Assembly (NCBI GenBank): GCA_025458525.1
Contig: JALOSF010000040.1
Coordinates: forward strand, 1 to 32,969
From: Cypionkella sp.
GTDB taxonomy: Bacteria > Pseudomonadota > Alphaproteobacteria > Rhodobacterales > Rhodobacteraceae
DNA: 32,969 nt
Direction: 5' to 3'
Shown: in pieces, positions 8,436 through 16,513 of the stretch
How positions within the stretch are numbered: the stretch's first letter is position 1
Layout of the letters: every line of letters begins with the position of its first letter
Program-made: the position numbers and the translations under genes
The notes under the pieces: generated by a model
What the model was told of the DNA's origin: nothing
Databases searched by the model: none
The model's input: only the letters and a program-made list of their open reading frames with translations

Positions 8436-9048
8436 GGCAAATATTCCTCAACACAAGGATCGCGGCGCCGGGATCCGTCACGCTCTGATGTGTCTCCAGG
8501 TCGAACCGCCATGATTTTCGTGCCTCTCGCACTTCGACATCGTGCGATGCGCCTTTGGGGAAAATGGCGATACCATCTTCCTTCAAATGCTTCTGGGCAT
8601 AGTCACAGAGCTTGAAAAGGGGGGCCAGCGCACGCGCCGTAAGAATTGCAGCTTTCTGCGCGGGAAGATCTTCAATCCTTTGGTTGATGACTTTAACATC
8701 CAGACTCAGGGTGCGCGCAGCCTCGCTCAGAAAAACAGCCTTTCTCGCGTCAGACTCGACCAATCGAAAGCTCTGAGAACCACCGTTACCGTGGGCCAAT
8801 ATCGCACACACCAACCCAGGAAACCCGCCTCCACTACCGATATCGCACCACAAACCGGCCCGGACATCGCAGAGCTGATACACTTGGATCGAGTCCATGA
8901 TGTGCCGACTTCTGATCTGTTCCACAGTGGCCTTTGAAATCAGGTTGATTGTCGGATTCCACTTCAACACAAGTCGCTCAAACTGGAGTAGTTTTTCCGA
9001 TGTTTCACGTGAAACATTCTTGAAAGACTCGAGATGCAAGGGATCCAT
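8428..9048 (-). CDS. rsmG: 16S rRNA (guanine-527-N7)-methyltransferase RsmG
   Basis: RsmG (GidB) uses SAM to methylate G527 of 16S rRNA; its loss gives low-level streptomycin resistance. The 206-residue protein shows the SAM-binding [17 protein letters not shown] near residue 70, the acidic [14 protein letters not shown], and ALAPLFKL further on. The start is placed at ATG 9048, which shares one base with the mnmG stop (TGATG); an upstream TTG at 9051 is less likely. The N-terminal residues NVSRET are encoded by a parS palindrome (9001-9016), a known habit in this gene among alphaproteobacteria. It belongs to the leftward mnmE-mnmG-rsmG-parA-parB unit. Confidence 0.96.
   Translation of the reverse strand: MDPLHLESFKNVSRETSEKLLQFERLVLKWNPTINLISKATVEQIRSRHIMDSIQVYQLCDVRAGLWCDIGSGGGFPGLVCAILAHGNGGSQSFRLVESDARKAVFLSEAARTLSLDVKVINQRIEDLPAQKAAILTARALAPLFKLCDYAQKHLKEDGIAIFPKGASHDVEVREARKSWRFDLETHQSVTDPGAAILVLRNICHV
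9001..9016. promoter_or_regulatory. parS centromere site 2 (inside rsmG)
   Basis: A perfect copy of TGTTTCACGTGAAACA lies within the 5' part of rsmG, where it is read as (N)VSRET. It is about 5.1 kb from the proposed oriC and 0.6 kb upstream of the parA start. Confidence 0.95.
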
Positions 9049-10913
9049 CAACCGGCCATCGGCACTGCCGCGACGCGTCGCAGATTGACCAGGATGAGCG
9101 CGAGCGCGGCAGGTGTCATCCCCTCGATCTCCGCGGCCCGCGCCAGAGAATCTGGGCGAAGCTTTGTGAGCTTGGATTTGAGTTCGGACGAGAGCCCCGC
9201 GATGTTGTCATAGCAAAAATCTGTCGGGATCTTTGTTGCCTCTTCCCGCTTTAGTTGAGCGATTTGATGAGTCTGGCGATCCAGATATCGCCCATACATG
9301 GCGTCGTTGATCACTTGAGTTCGATTTGCGCCACTCACCGAACAAAGACACGGAAACATGTCCCGGATCTGTTCTGGCTCCATAGGAAAAGCCCCGATCA
9401 CATCGAGGCCGGTCCGGCGCGATCCATCAGAGCTCACCTGCAGGCCGAACTCGGTCAGCTCTCGAGGGGTGAACGTCATGGATGACAGGGTTTGCTTGAC
9501 TGTCACAAGCTGATCCAGTTTTTCACGAAAAGCATCCGCTCTCGACCGTGAAACGATGTCTAGTTCAATGCCAAGCGGCGTAAGACGTTGATCGGCATTA
9601 TCCGCCCGCAAGGAGAGTCGATATTCTGCGCGCGATGTGAACATCCGATAAGGCTCTGTCACTCCACGCGAGACGAGATCATCAATCATCACACCGATGT
9701 AACTGTCTGATCGATGAAACGGTACGGCATCAAGGCCCAGCGACTGTCGTGCAGCATTCAGACCCGCGACCAACCCCTGAGCCGCCGCCTCCTCGTAGCC
9801 TGTGGTGCCGTTAATCTGACCCGCCAGGAAAAATCCGGGAAGGTCCTGAAGCTCCAGGCTTTGCCGCAGTGACCGCGGATCGAAATAATCATATTCGATC
9901 GCGTAAGCAGGCTGAGATATGATGACACGCTCGAGGCCCGCAATCGATCGAACATAGGCCTCTTGCACGTCCACCGGCAATGACGACGATATCCCGTTAG
10001 GATAAACGGTATGGTCGTCGAGCCCCTCTGGCTCCAAGAACACCTGGTGGCTGTCCTTCTCGGCAAACCTGACAACCTTGTCCTCGATCGAAGGACAATA
10101 GCGCGGGCCGACACCGTCGATATGCCCGCCGTACATGGCCGATCGTCCAAGATTAGCTCGAATTATGTCATGTGTCTTCGCATTGGTTTTGGTGATGCCA
10201 CAGGCGATTTGCCGAACCACTGGCCGATCGCTCAAGAAAGAGAACATCGCTGGCTCGTCATCACCTTCTTGCATTTCCAGCGCCGACCAATCGATCGTAC
10301 GCCCGTCCAGCCGTGGTGGCGTCCCCGTTTTCAACCGGCCACGCGCAAGACCCAAATCCATCAATCGATGCGCCAGGCGTATAGACGACGGGTCGCCCAT
10401 ACGGCCCCCCGTCTGCTTGCTGTCACCAATATGAATGACCCCATTCAGAAAGGTCCCTGCAGTGAGAACCACTGATGATGCGGATAAACCAACGCCATCT
10501 GCCAGCATCACACCGCTTGCACGACCGTGTTCGACAATCAAATCGACCACATCGCCTTCAATCAGGGTCAGGTTCTTCTGTGCTCTTAATGACCCTTGAA
10601 CAAAGAGACGGTAGAGCTTGCGGTCGGTCTGCGCACGTGGCCCCTGGACTGCGGGCCCCTTTCGACGATTGAGCAAGCGAAACTGGATACCTGCCGCATC
10701 GGCCGCCAGGCCCATGACCCCATCCAACGCGTCGATCTCGCGGACGAGATGGCCTTTGCCCAGCCCGCCAATTGCCGGGTTACACGACATCATGCCGATC
10801 GAGCTGATCTTCTGAGTAACCAACGCCGTTCGCGCGCCAGCACGCGCAGACACTGCCGCGGCCTCTGTGCCCGCATGACCTCCGCCGATGACGACGACAT
10901 CAAAATGTTTCAC
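9048..10913 (-). CDS. mnmG: tRNA U34 carboxymethylaminomethyl-modifying enzyme MnmG
   Basis: MnmG (GidA) is the FAD-dependent partner of MnmE and installs the cmnm5 group at the tRNA wobble uridine. FAD-binding [17 protein letters not shown] is at the N-terminus. It is followed by [37 protein letters not shown], and [21 protein letters not shown] with the [20 protein letters not shown] segment. The C-terminal helical domain contains the YxRYLDRQ stretch near [16 protein letters not shown]. The GTG at 10913 ([12 protein letters not shown]) is chosen because AGGAG lies 8 bases upstream. A GTG at 10922 (MFHVKH) and a TTG at 10940 are alternatives with worse spacing. The chosen start codon lies within a parS site. 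At 621 residues the length fits the family (E. coli about 629). Confidence 0.96.
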   Translation of the reverse strand: MKHFDVVVIGGGHAGTEAAAVSARAGARTALVTQKISSIGMMSCNPAIGGLGKGHLVREIDALDGVMGLAADAAGIQFRLLNRRKGPAVQGPRAQTDRKLYRLFVQGSLRAQKNLTLIEGDVVDLIVEHGRASGVMLADGVGLSASSVVLTAGTFLNGVIHIGDSKQTGGRMGDPSSIRLAHRLMDLGLARGRLKTGTPPRLDGRTIDWSALEMQEGDDEPAMFSFLSDRPVVRQIACGITKTNAKTHDIIRANLGRSAMYGGHIDGVGPRYCPSIEDKVVRFAEKDSHQVFLEPEGLDDHTVYPNGISSSLPVDVQEAYVRSIAGLERVIISQPAYAIEYDYFDPRSLRQSLELQDLPGFFLAGQINGTTGYEEAAAQGLVAGLNAARQSLGLDAVPFHRSDSYIGVMIDDLVSRGVTEPYRMFTSRAEYRLSLRADNADQRLTPLGIELDIVSRSRADAFREKLDQLVTVKQTLSSMTFTPRELTEFGLQVSSDGSRRTGLDVIGAFPMEPEQIRDMFPCLCSVSGANRTQVINDAMYGRYLDRQTHQIAQLKREEATKIPTDFCYDNIAGLSSELKSKLTKLRPDSLARAAEIEGMTPAALALILVNLRRVAAVPMAG

Positions 10914-10921
10914 GTGAAACA
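10906..10921. promoter_or_regulatory. parS centromere site 3 (at the mnmG start)
   Basis: A third perfect TGTTTCACGTGAAACA overlaps the translation start of mnmG, where it is read as FHVKH. It lies 4 bases beyond the mnmE stop and about 3.2 kb from the proposed oriC, the closest of the three sites. Confidence 0.95.
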
Positions 10922-10924
10922 CTC

Positions 10925-12217
10925 CTATTTCCCGATGCAAAAGCGGCTGAATATTTCGCCAAGCAGAGTTTCGACACCGATTTTTCCCACGAGCATATCC
11001 AAGGCATGTGCAGCCGCACGCAAGTCTGCCGCGGCGAGCTCCAACCTAGGATGCTCAGCATACAGACAAAGTCGCGCGTTTGCCATGGCCTCCGCCGCCT
11101 GCGACAAAGCCGCTCGCTGTCGTTCCCGTATCAACAAGCCGGAGCCGGAAACACGCCCCTCCAAACGTGCTTTGATCTGCTCCACCAACCGGTCCAATCC
11201 AGCGCCCGTCTTGCTCGAGATCGCATCAGACCGGCCAGAAAGATCGCTCTTGGTAAACACAACAAGATCATCAACATCCTTGCCTGGCAGATCACCTTCC
11301 AAGGCATTATCTGGGCCGAGCAGGAACACCCGCAAATCGGCGGTGGCCGCTCGCTCCATGGTCCTTGCAACACCAATTTTCTCGATCGGATCCTCTGCTT
11401 CGCGCACGCCTGCGGTGTCCAGCAAGGTTACTGGTATGCCCCCCAGATCCATCCGTAGTTCGATGATGTCACGTGTCGTGCCAGGTATGGGCGAGGTTAT
11501 TGCCACGTCTCGTCCCGCCAATGCATTCAAAAGGCTGGATTTTCCAACGTTGGGTGCGCCAATTATGGCAACTTCGAACCCTGCCCGGATGCGCTCTGCC
11601 ACACGGGCGCGATCTATCTCAACCAGGAACGCGGTATGAAGCCTGTCAACGATCTCCCGTACCTCCGGGGTAACATCGACCGGAACATCCTCGTCAGCGA
11701 AATCAATCGTCACCTCTATCAAGGCCGCAGCGCGAACAAGATCCTCTCGCCAACTCTGCGCACGCTGCCCGATGGCACCAGACAACACGCGCTGCGCTTG
11801 TCGCCTCTGGGCCTCCGTTTCGGCATCGATCAGATCGGCAAGCCCCTCGACCTGGGTCAAATCGAGCATCCCGTTTTCCAGGGCGCGCCGCGTGAATTCG
11901 CCCGGCTTTGCGCCGCGCAAACCGGGAAATGTTCCCAACGCGGCAAGCAGGGATGCTACAACGGCTTCGCTTCCATGAACCTGGAACTCAACGACCGCTT
12001 CCCCGGTAAAACTATGCTTTTCCTCGAAAAAAACAACAATACAACTGTCTAGGATTTCGCCCCGCACGAAAATGTCGCGCAACATGGCACGACGGGGCCT
12101 GAGGTCAATCACACCAAGCGCCGCCGCAGCGCGCAATGCGTCCGGCCCCGAGACGCGAACAATCGCGATCCCCGCCTTTCCGCGTGCAGTGGCAAGCGCA
12201 AAAATGGTGTCAGCCAT
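10925..12217 (-). CDS. mnmE: tRNA modification GTPase MnmE
   Basis: MnmE (TrmE) is a potassium-dependent, dimerisation-activated GTPase that modifies wobble uridine together with MnmG. Its 430 residues give the standard layout. The N-terminal folate-binding domain opens [22 protein letters not shown] and includes [32 protein letters not shown] helical domain follows, then a G domain inserted at about 210-360. G motifs seen are [14 protein letters not shown] (G1), TTRDIIE (G2), DTAG (G3) and TKSD (G4, with Thr where many homologues have Asn). The protein ends FCIGK, the conserved Cys-x-Gly-Lys tail needed for modification. It is 24 bases downstream of rho and abuts mnmG. Confidence 0.97.
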   Translation of the reverse strand: MADTIFALATARGKAGIAIVRVSGPDALRAAAALGVIDLRPRRAMLRDIFVRGEILDSCIVVFFEEKHSFTGEAVVEFQVHGSEAVVASLLAALGTFPGLRGAKPGEFTRRALENGMLDLTQVEGLADLIDAETEAQRRQAQRVLSGAIGQRAQSWREDLVRAAALIEVTIDFADEDVPVDVTPEVREIVDRLHTAFLVEIDRARVAERIRAGFEVAIIGAPNVGKSSLLNALAGRDVAITSPIPGTTRDIIELRMDLGGIPVTLLDTAGVREAEDPIEKIGVARTMERAATADLRVFLLGPDNALEGDLPGKDVDDLVVFTKSDLSGRSDAISSKTGAGLDRLVEQIKARLEGRVSGSGLLIRERQRAALSQAAEAMANARLCLYAEHPRLELAAADLRAAAHALDMLVGKIGVETLLGEIFSRFCIGK

Positions 12218-12241
12218 GCTATGAACCCTGCCCCGATCCGG

Positions 12242-13513
12242 TCAGGTATTCATCGAATCAAAGAATTCTGCGTTCGACTTTGTCTGTTTCAGCTTCGAAA
12301 TCAGGAACTCGATCGCATCTGTCGTGCCCATGGGGTTAAGGATACGGCGCAAGACATAGGTCTTTTGCAGATCCGTCTTCTCGACAAGCAGATCTTCCTT
12401 GCGGGTGCCCGACTTCAGGATGTCGATCGCCGGGAACACGCGCTTGTCTGCAACCTTGCGGTCCAGCACGATTTCACTGTTCCCAGTGCCTTTGAATTCT
12501 TCAAAGATAACTTCATCCATACGGCTGCCAGTGTCGATCAGTGCCGTTGCGATAATGGTCAGTGAACCGCCTTCCTCGATATTCCGCGCAGCGCCGAAAA
12601 ACCGTTTGGGCCGTTGCAGCGCGTTGGCATCGACCCCCCCGGTCAGCACTTTGCCCGAGGACGGCACCACGGTGTTGAACGCGCGCCCCAGGCGCGTGAT
12701 GGAATCAAGCAGGATCACCACATCGCGCTTGTGCTCCACCAACCGCTTCGCCTTCTCGATAACCATCTCGGCGACGGCAACGTGGCGGGTCGCGGGCTCG
12801 TCAAAGGTCGATGATACCACCTCACCCTTCACGCTGCGCTGCATATCCGTCACCTCCTCGGGGCGTTCATCAATCAGCAGCACGATCAAATAGCATTCCG
12901 GGTGGTTGGTTGCGACGGAATGGGCAATGTTCTGCAAGAGCACCGTCTTACCCGTGCGCGGCGGCGCCACGATCAGGGCACGCTGACCTTTCCCGATAGG
13001 ACAAACCAGATCAATGATCCGCGCCGAACGATCCTTGACCGTCGGATCATCCACTTCCATCTTCAGCCGCTCGTCGGGGTAAAGCGGCGTCAGGTTGTCA
13101 AAGTGAACCTTGTGCCGCGCCCGCTCTGGATCATCAAAGTTGATCTTGGTCGCCTTCACAAGGCTGAAATACTTCTCATTCTCCCGCGGCGCCTGGATCA
13201 CGCCTTCAATGGAATCGCCGGTGCGCAGGCTGAACTGTCGGATCATCTCGGGGCTGACATAGATATCGTCAGGGCCGGGCAGGTAGTTCGCCGATGGGCT
13301 GCGCAAAAAACCAAACCCGTCTTGCAGCACCTCCAGCACGCCATCGCCGCCGATTTCAAACCCTTCTTCCGCATGTTCCTTCAAAATCTGGAACATCATC
13401 TCGCCCTTGCGCATGCTGGGCGCGTTCTCGATCTCCCATTCTTCGGCCATCGCCAGCAGATCTGCGGGGGTCTTGGCTTTCAGATCGGCAAGATTCAAAC
13501 GTTCAACGGTCAT
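12242..13513 (-). CDS. rho: Transcription termination factor Rho
   Basis: Rho is the hexameric RNA helicase that ends untranslated transcripts. The start is set at ATG 13513 ([12 protein letters not shown]) with AAAGGA about 7 bases upstream; an ATG 48 bases further upstream lacks such support. The 423-residue protein has an N-terminal helical domain and a cold-shock-like RNA-binding fold with GFGFLRSP near residue 68. It then shows P-loop [12 protein letters not shown] near 175, Walker [15 protein letters not shown] near 260 with the R-loop and [20 protein letters not shown]. The length is typical of alphaproteobacteria. It sits between hemJ and mnmE on the same strand, a position also seen next to the Caulobacter and rickettsial origins (from memory). 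Confidence 0.97.
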   Translation of the reverse strand: MTVERLNLADLKAKTPADLLAMAEEWEIENAPSMRKGEMMFQILKEHAEEGFEIGGDGVLEVLQDGFGFLRSPSANYLPGPDDIYVSPEMIRQFSLRTGDSIEGVIQAPRENEKYFSLVKATKINFDDPERARHKVHFDNLTPLYPDERLKMEVDDPTVKDRSARIIDLVCPIGKGQRALIVAPPRTGKTVLLQNIAHSVATNHPECYLIVLLIDERPEEVTDMQRSVKGEVVSSTFDEPATRHVAVAEMVIEKAKRLVEHKRDVVILLDSITRLGRAFNTVVPSSGKVLTGGVDANALQRPKRFFGAARNIEEGGSLTIIATALIDTGSRMDEVIFEEFKGTGNSEIVLDRKVADKRVFPAIDILKSGTRKEDLLVEKTDLQKTYVLRRILNPMGTTDAIEFLISKLKQTKSNAEFFDSMNT

Positions 13514-13582
13514 GGAAAGATCCTTTGTCCGCCCAAACCAAACAGGGCAGCGTCTCATCATAAGGGGAAATCAGCTGCCGGA

Positions 13583-13610
13583 CGGCGCTGTGGCGTCCCG
13601 GATAGCGCCG
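13583..13610. promoter_or_regulatory. Inverted repeat in the rho leader / after hemJ
   Basis: CGGCGCT (13583-13589) and AGCGCCG (13604-13610) form a 7-bp stem around a 14-base loop in the 118-base gap between hemJ and rho. It could be part of the rho 5' leader, which is a site of autoregulation in other bacteria, or a weak hemJ 3'-end hairpin. No T run follows on either strand. Confidence 0.3.
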
Positions 13611-13631
13611 AGACGGTCGAGAGTCAAGAAA

Positions 13632-14081
13632 TCAGAACTTCACAACCACCGAGAACACGATGACCAACAAAAGGATCGTCGGCACTTCGTTCATCATGCG
13701 ATAGGTCTTGCCTGATCTTTCATTCGTGCCCGCCACGAAATCCTTGCGCCGTGCCGCAAGCCACATGTGGAACCAGGTCATCGCCAGAACCGACGCCGCC
13801 TTCAACCACGGCCAGACCATGGACCAGTCCACGATCCCCGGTGTTGCAACCAAGGCCAGCCCAAAAACCCATGTCGATATCATCGCGGGGTTCATGATCG
13901 CGCGAAGCAAACGGCGCTCCATCGTCTGAAACAGCCGATCGGTCTTGCTGCCTCTGTCCACTTGCTCGACATGATAGACGAACAATCGGGGCAGATAGAA
14001 CAGACCGGCCATCCACGCGATGACCGAAATGATGTGCAGAGATTTGGCAGTCAAATACCAATCAGCCAGAAAGCCACTCAT
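13632..14081 (-). CDS. hemJ: Protoporphyrinogen IX oxidase HemJ
   Basis: HemJ is a small membrane protein that oxidises protoporphyrinogen IX to protoporphyrin IX, the penultimate step of heme synthesis in bacteria lacking HemY or HemG. The start is set at ATG 14081 because AGGAG sits about 7 bases upstream and the protein then opens MSGFLADWYLTAKSLHIISVIAWMAGLFYLPRLFVYHVE, the family signature with its conserved histidines. The 149 residues hold about four membrane helices (roughly 10-30, 55-75, 85-105, 125-145) and end in a hydrophobic helix. Upstream is the gene-free proposed oriC; downstream is rho. Confidence 0.93.
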   Translation of the reverse strand: MSGFLADWYLTAKSLHIISVIAWMAGLFYLPRLFVYHVEQVDRGSKTDRLFQTMERRLLRAIMNPAMISTWVFGLALVATPGIVDWSMVWPWLKAASVLAMTWFHMWLAARRKDFVAGTNERSGKTYRMMNEVPTILLLVIVFSVVVKF

Positions 14082-14100
14082 GATGTCTCCTACGGTGGCC

Positions 14101-14140
14101 TTCTTCTTAATTAAAGAAATATAAGAAAGGAATGATGATG
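14101..14140. other. AT-rich segment, candidate DNA unwinding element
   Basis: 31 of these 40 bases are A or T, in an otherwise GC-rich chromosome, and the segment includes TTAATTAA at 14107-14114. It borders the DnaA-box cluster on the hemJ side, so it could be the origin unwinding element. It also holds the only obvious place for a hemJ promoter: TATATT on the minus strand is a possible -10. The two roles are not exclusive. Confidence 0.5.
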
Positions 14141-14147
14141 TAGGGCC

Positions 14148-14156
14148 TGTGCATAA
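14148..14156 (-). promoter_or_regulatory. DnaA box (exact TTATGCACA)
   Basis: This is the only exact match to TTATNCACA in the gene-free gap and the box nearest the AT-rich segment, so it is the best candidate for the primary DnaA-binding site. Confidence 0.75.
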
Positions 14157-14182
14157 CAGAATACCCTGTCTTGTCCGGGCAG

Positions 14183-14242
14183 TTGTCCACAAAAACCCCC
14201 GTCTTGATAAGCTGGTGGATAAATGGCCGATCCTGTGGATTA
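14183..14242. promoter_or_regulatory. Cluster of three one-mismatch DnaA boxes
   Basis: Boxes at 14183-14191 (plus, TTGTCCACA), 14214-14222 (minus, TTATCCACC) and 14234-14242 (minus, TAATCCACA) lie within 60 bases and 27 bases from the exact box. Two of the three share its orientation. Confidence 0.65.
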
Positions 14243-14277
14243 TCTCAAGATATGACAGCATTTACAATATCTTAAGA
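14243..14277. repeat. Imperfect 11-base inverted repeat in oriC gap
   Basis: TCTCAAGATAT (14243-14253) and ATATCTTAAGA (14267-14277) pair with a single mismatch across a 13-base, AT-rich spacer. The repeat starts directly after the DnaA-box cluster. It could be a stem-loop or a dimeric regulator site within the origin. I do not recognise the regulator. Confidence 0.5.
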
Positions 14278-14470
14278 CCAAGCATTCGAAAGCGTCGTTT
14301 GAACCTGCTCGCACCGCTTCCTCCGCTATCCACGCCCTTTGCTCGGGCGCCTGCCGGGTCTTCCACAGTGGGATAGTTTCATCGCACGGTCACGAAACTG
14401 TCGTCTCGACCTCGGTTCTTGACCGGCGGCCCCAGTTGGGCACATGTTTCGCCTCAGGAACAAACCAAGC

Positions 14471-14479
14471 ATATCCACA
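14471..14479 (+). promoter_or_regulatory. DnaA-like box upstream of maf
   Basis: ATATCCACA has one mismatch to TTATCCACA and lies 17 bases before the maf start codon. It is either the outermost box of the origin or a site through which DnaA could affect maf transcription. Confidence 0.5.
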
Positions 14480-14496
14480 GAGGTTTCCCCCAGCCC

Positions 14497-15090
14497 ATGA
14501 CCTTGATCCTGGCCTCCAGTTCACAGATCCGCATGCAATTGCTCAATGCCGCGGCTGTGCCTTTCACTGCCAGTCCGGCGCGGATCGATGAGGAAACCAT
14601 CCGCCGCGCGCTGGAGGCAGAGAACGCGCGCCCGCGCGACATCGCCGATACGCTTGCCGAAATGAAGGCCCGCAAGGTTGCCGAGCGGCACCCGCAAGAC
14701 CTCGTGCTCGGCTGTGATCAGGTGCTCGACCTCAAGGGAAAGGTGCTCTCCAAACCCGATAGCCCGCAGATGGCGCTTGACCAGCTGACGCAGTTGCGAG
14801 GGCAGACCCACAAACTTCTGTCGGCGGCGGTCCTCTATCACGAGGCGAAACCGATCTGGCGCTTCATCGGAGAGGCTCGGCTGACCATGCGATCGGTGTC
14901 TGACACGTATCTGTCTGATTACATTGAACGAAACTGGGAAAGCATCCGCCACAGCGTCGGCGCCTACAAGCTGGAGGAAGAAGGCTCCCGCCTGTTTTCG
15001 GCTGTGGATGGCGATTACTTCACCGTGCTTGGGCTTCCCCTTTTGCCGCTTCTGGGCTATCTGGGTGACAGAGGCTTCATCCCCACATGA
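14497..15090 (+). CDS. maf: Maf family nucleotide pyrophosphatase
   Basis: Maf proteins hydrolyse non-canonical or modified nucleoside triphosphates (dTTP/UTP or m7GTP depending on subgroup). The start is placed at ATG 14497, giving 197 residues that open [19 protein letters not shown], the Maf N-terminus (usual form ASxSPRRxxLL). The catalytic stretch [17 protein letters not shown] is near residue 70, with an unusual cysteine-aspartate variant of the common ADTVV motif. The segment [15 protein letters not shown] follows. Only a weak AGAGG precedes the start. It is the first gene right of the proposed oriC and overlaps aroE by 4 bases. The subgroup, and so the substrate, is not decided here. 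Confidence 0.92.
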   Translation: MTLILASSSQIRMQLLNAAAVPFTASPARIDEETIRRALEAENARPRDIADTLAEMKARKVAERHPQDLVLGCDQVLDLKGKVLSKPDSPQMALDQLTQLRGQTHKLLSAAVLYHEAKPIWRFIGEARLTMRSVSDTYLSDYIERNWESIRHSVGAYKLEEEGSRLFSAVDGDYFTVLGLPLLPLLGYLGDRGFIPT

Positions 15091-15926
15091 CAGATCATCC
15101 CCGCATCCCCCTTGCCGGCGTCATAGGCCACCCGATTGCCCATAGCCGCTCCCCGGCGCTCCATGGCTATTGGCTGAAACGCTATGGCATAAAGGGGCAT
15201 TATGTTCCCATCGATGTGGCGCCGGCGGATCTGGCGCATGTGTTGCAAACCCTGCCGCGCATGGGCTTTGTCGGGGTAAACATCACCATCCCGCACAAGG
15301 AAGCGATCCTTCAGATTGCCGATGTCATCACCGACCGGGCCGCTCTGATCGGTGCCGCAAACACATTGATCTTTCGCAAGGATGGCCGGATCCAGGCGGA
15401 TAACACCGACGGGTCGGGGTTCATCGCCAACCTGCGGCAAAATGCGCCGCACTGGAACCCTGCGGCGGGTCCGGCCGTCGTCTTTGGTGCGGGCGGTGCC
15501 GCGCGGGCTGTGATTGCCGCCTTGATCGAGGTGGGGGTGCCCGAAATTCGTCTGGCGAACCGCACAAGACCAAGGGCCGAGGCGCTGCGCTCTGATTTCG
15601 GCGCCAAGGTGGTGGTCAGTGAATGGGTGCAGGCGGCAAATATGCTGGATGGCGCCACCACGGTGATCAACACCACCTCGCTCGGCATGACCGGAAAGTC
15701 GGATTTCCGCGTTCCGCTTGATGGTCTGCGGGCAGATGCCATCGTAACCGACCTCGTCTATACCCCGCTCATGACACAATTCCTGATTGAGGCGCAGGCC
15801 ATGGGCTGCACCGTCGTCGATGGGCTTGGCATGTTGCTGCATCAGGCCGCCCCGGGGTTTGAGCGCTGGTTTGGCCAACGCCCCGAGGTGGATGAAGCAA
15901 CACGTCGCGCAGTCTTGTCGGCATGA
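15087..15926 (+). CDS. aroE: Shikimate dehydrogenase AroE
   Basis: AroE reduces 3-dehydroshikimate to shikimate with NADPH in aromatic amino-acid synthesis. The 279-residue protein shows the substrate-binding [17 protein letters not shown] at residues 13-29, the catalytic lysine in NITIPHKEA near 70, GAANTL near 90 and the TDGSGF aspartate near 107. The NADP-binding glycine loop [11 protein letters not shown] is near 132, with the NRTRPRAE motif that selects NADP. The ATG overlaps the maf stop (ATGA) and its own stop overlaps the coaE start in the same way, so maf-aroE-coaE are translationally coupled. Confidence 0.97.
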   Translation: MTDHPRIPLAGVIGHPIAHSRSPALHGYWLKRYGIKGHYVPIDVAPADLAHVLQTLPRMGFVGVNITIPHKEAILQIADVITDRAALIGAANTLIFRKDGRIQADNTDGSGFIANLRQNAPHWNPAAGPAVVFGAGGAARAVIAALIEVGVPEIRLANRTRPRAEALRSDFGAKVVVSEWVQAANMLDGATTVINTTSLGMTGKSDFRVPLDGLRADAIVTDLVYTPLMTQFLIEAQAMGCTVVDGLGMLLHQAAPGFERWFGQRPEVDEATRRAVLSA

Positions 15927-16513
15927 CCCCGTTTCGCTTGGGTCTTACCGGCTCCATCGGCATGGGCAAATCGACGACAGCCGCGTTTTTCCGGGATGAG
16001 GGCATCGCCGTCTGGGACGCAGATGCCGCGGTCCACCGCCTCTATGGCCCCGGTGGCGCCGCGGTCGCGGCCGTTGCGTCCCTCTGCCCGGCCGCCCTGC
16101 GGACCGGCGCGATTGACAGGGGTGTGTTGCGGGACTGGGTCGCTCGCACCCCGGACGCGCTTGGCCAGCTTGAATCGGTCGTGCATCCGCTGGTGGCCGC
16201 GGACCGGGCCCGTTTTGCAGCTGAAACGCAAGGCGACATTCTGGTGTTTGACATCCCCCTGCTGTTCGAAAAAGCATCACAATCCGAGATGGACGCCACC
16301 CTACTTGTCACCGCACCACCCGACCTGCAACGCGCGCGCGTGTTATCGCGTGACGGCATGACCCCACAACAATTTGCCCTGATCCTGTCGCGGCAGATGC
16401 CCGACACGGAAAAACGCGCACGTGCCACCCATATCGTCGAAACCCTGTCCCTGGCGCAAACCCGGATCTACGTTCAGGCACTCATCAGCCATATCAGAGC
16501 CCGCCATGCGTGA
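15923..16513 (+). CDS. coaE: Dephospho-CoA kinase
   Basis: CoaE phosphorylates the 3'-hydroxyl of dephospho-CoA, the last step of coenzyme A synthesis. The 196-residue protein opens with the P-loop LGLTGSIGMGKSTTAAFF at residues 6-23. It then has WDADAAVHRLYGPGG near 32, LESVVHPLV near 89 and VFDIPLLFEK near 110, all family landmarks. The start is inside the aroE stop (ATGA). The dnaQ ATG lies 8 bases before its stop, continuing the tight rightward operon. Confidence 0.97.
   Translation: MTPFRLGLTGSIGMGKSTTAAFFRDEGIAVWDADAAVHRLYGPGGAAVAAVASLCPAALRTGAIDRGVLRDWVARTPDALGQLESVVHPLVAADRARFAAETQGDILVFDIPLLFEKASQSEMDATLLVTAPPDLQRARVLSRDGMTPQQFALILSRQMPDTEKRARATHIVETLSLAQTRIYVQALISHIRARHA

Larger units (their letters stand above)
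14082..14496. other. Candidate chromosomal replication origin (oriC)
   Basis: This 415-base gap between divergent hemJ and maf carries no gene. It has one exact DnaA box of the TTATNCACA class (14148-14156, minus strand) and four one-mismatch boxes: 14183-14191 TTGTCCACA plus, 14214-14222 TTATCCACC minus, 14234-14242 TAATCCACA minus, 14471-14479 ATATCCACA plus. Weaker sites lie at 14326-14334 and 14359-14367. An AT-rich block (31 of 40 bases at 14101-14140) could be the unwinding element. Three parS sites and parAB lie within 9 kb. In Caulobacter the origin also lies just upstream of a maf-aroE-coaE-dnaQ run (from memory). I saw no GANTC methylation site and no complete TTAA-N7-TTAA CtrA site in the gap. 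Confidence 0.8.

Noticed and set aside
10938-10940. TTG at 10940 as the mnmG start
   Set aside because: Rare start codon without a suitable ribosome site; the GTG at 10913 has AGGAG at the right distance and gives the standard N-terminus.
11467-11474. TCACGTGT in mnmE as a further parS
   Set aside because: It shares only the CACGTG core; flanking arms do not match TGTTTCACGTGAAACA.
14326-14334. CTATCCACG as a DnaA box
   Set aside because: Two mismatches to TTATCCACA; kept only as a weak site within the oriC description and not counted as a box.
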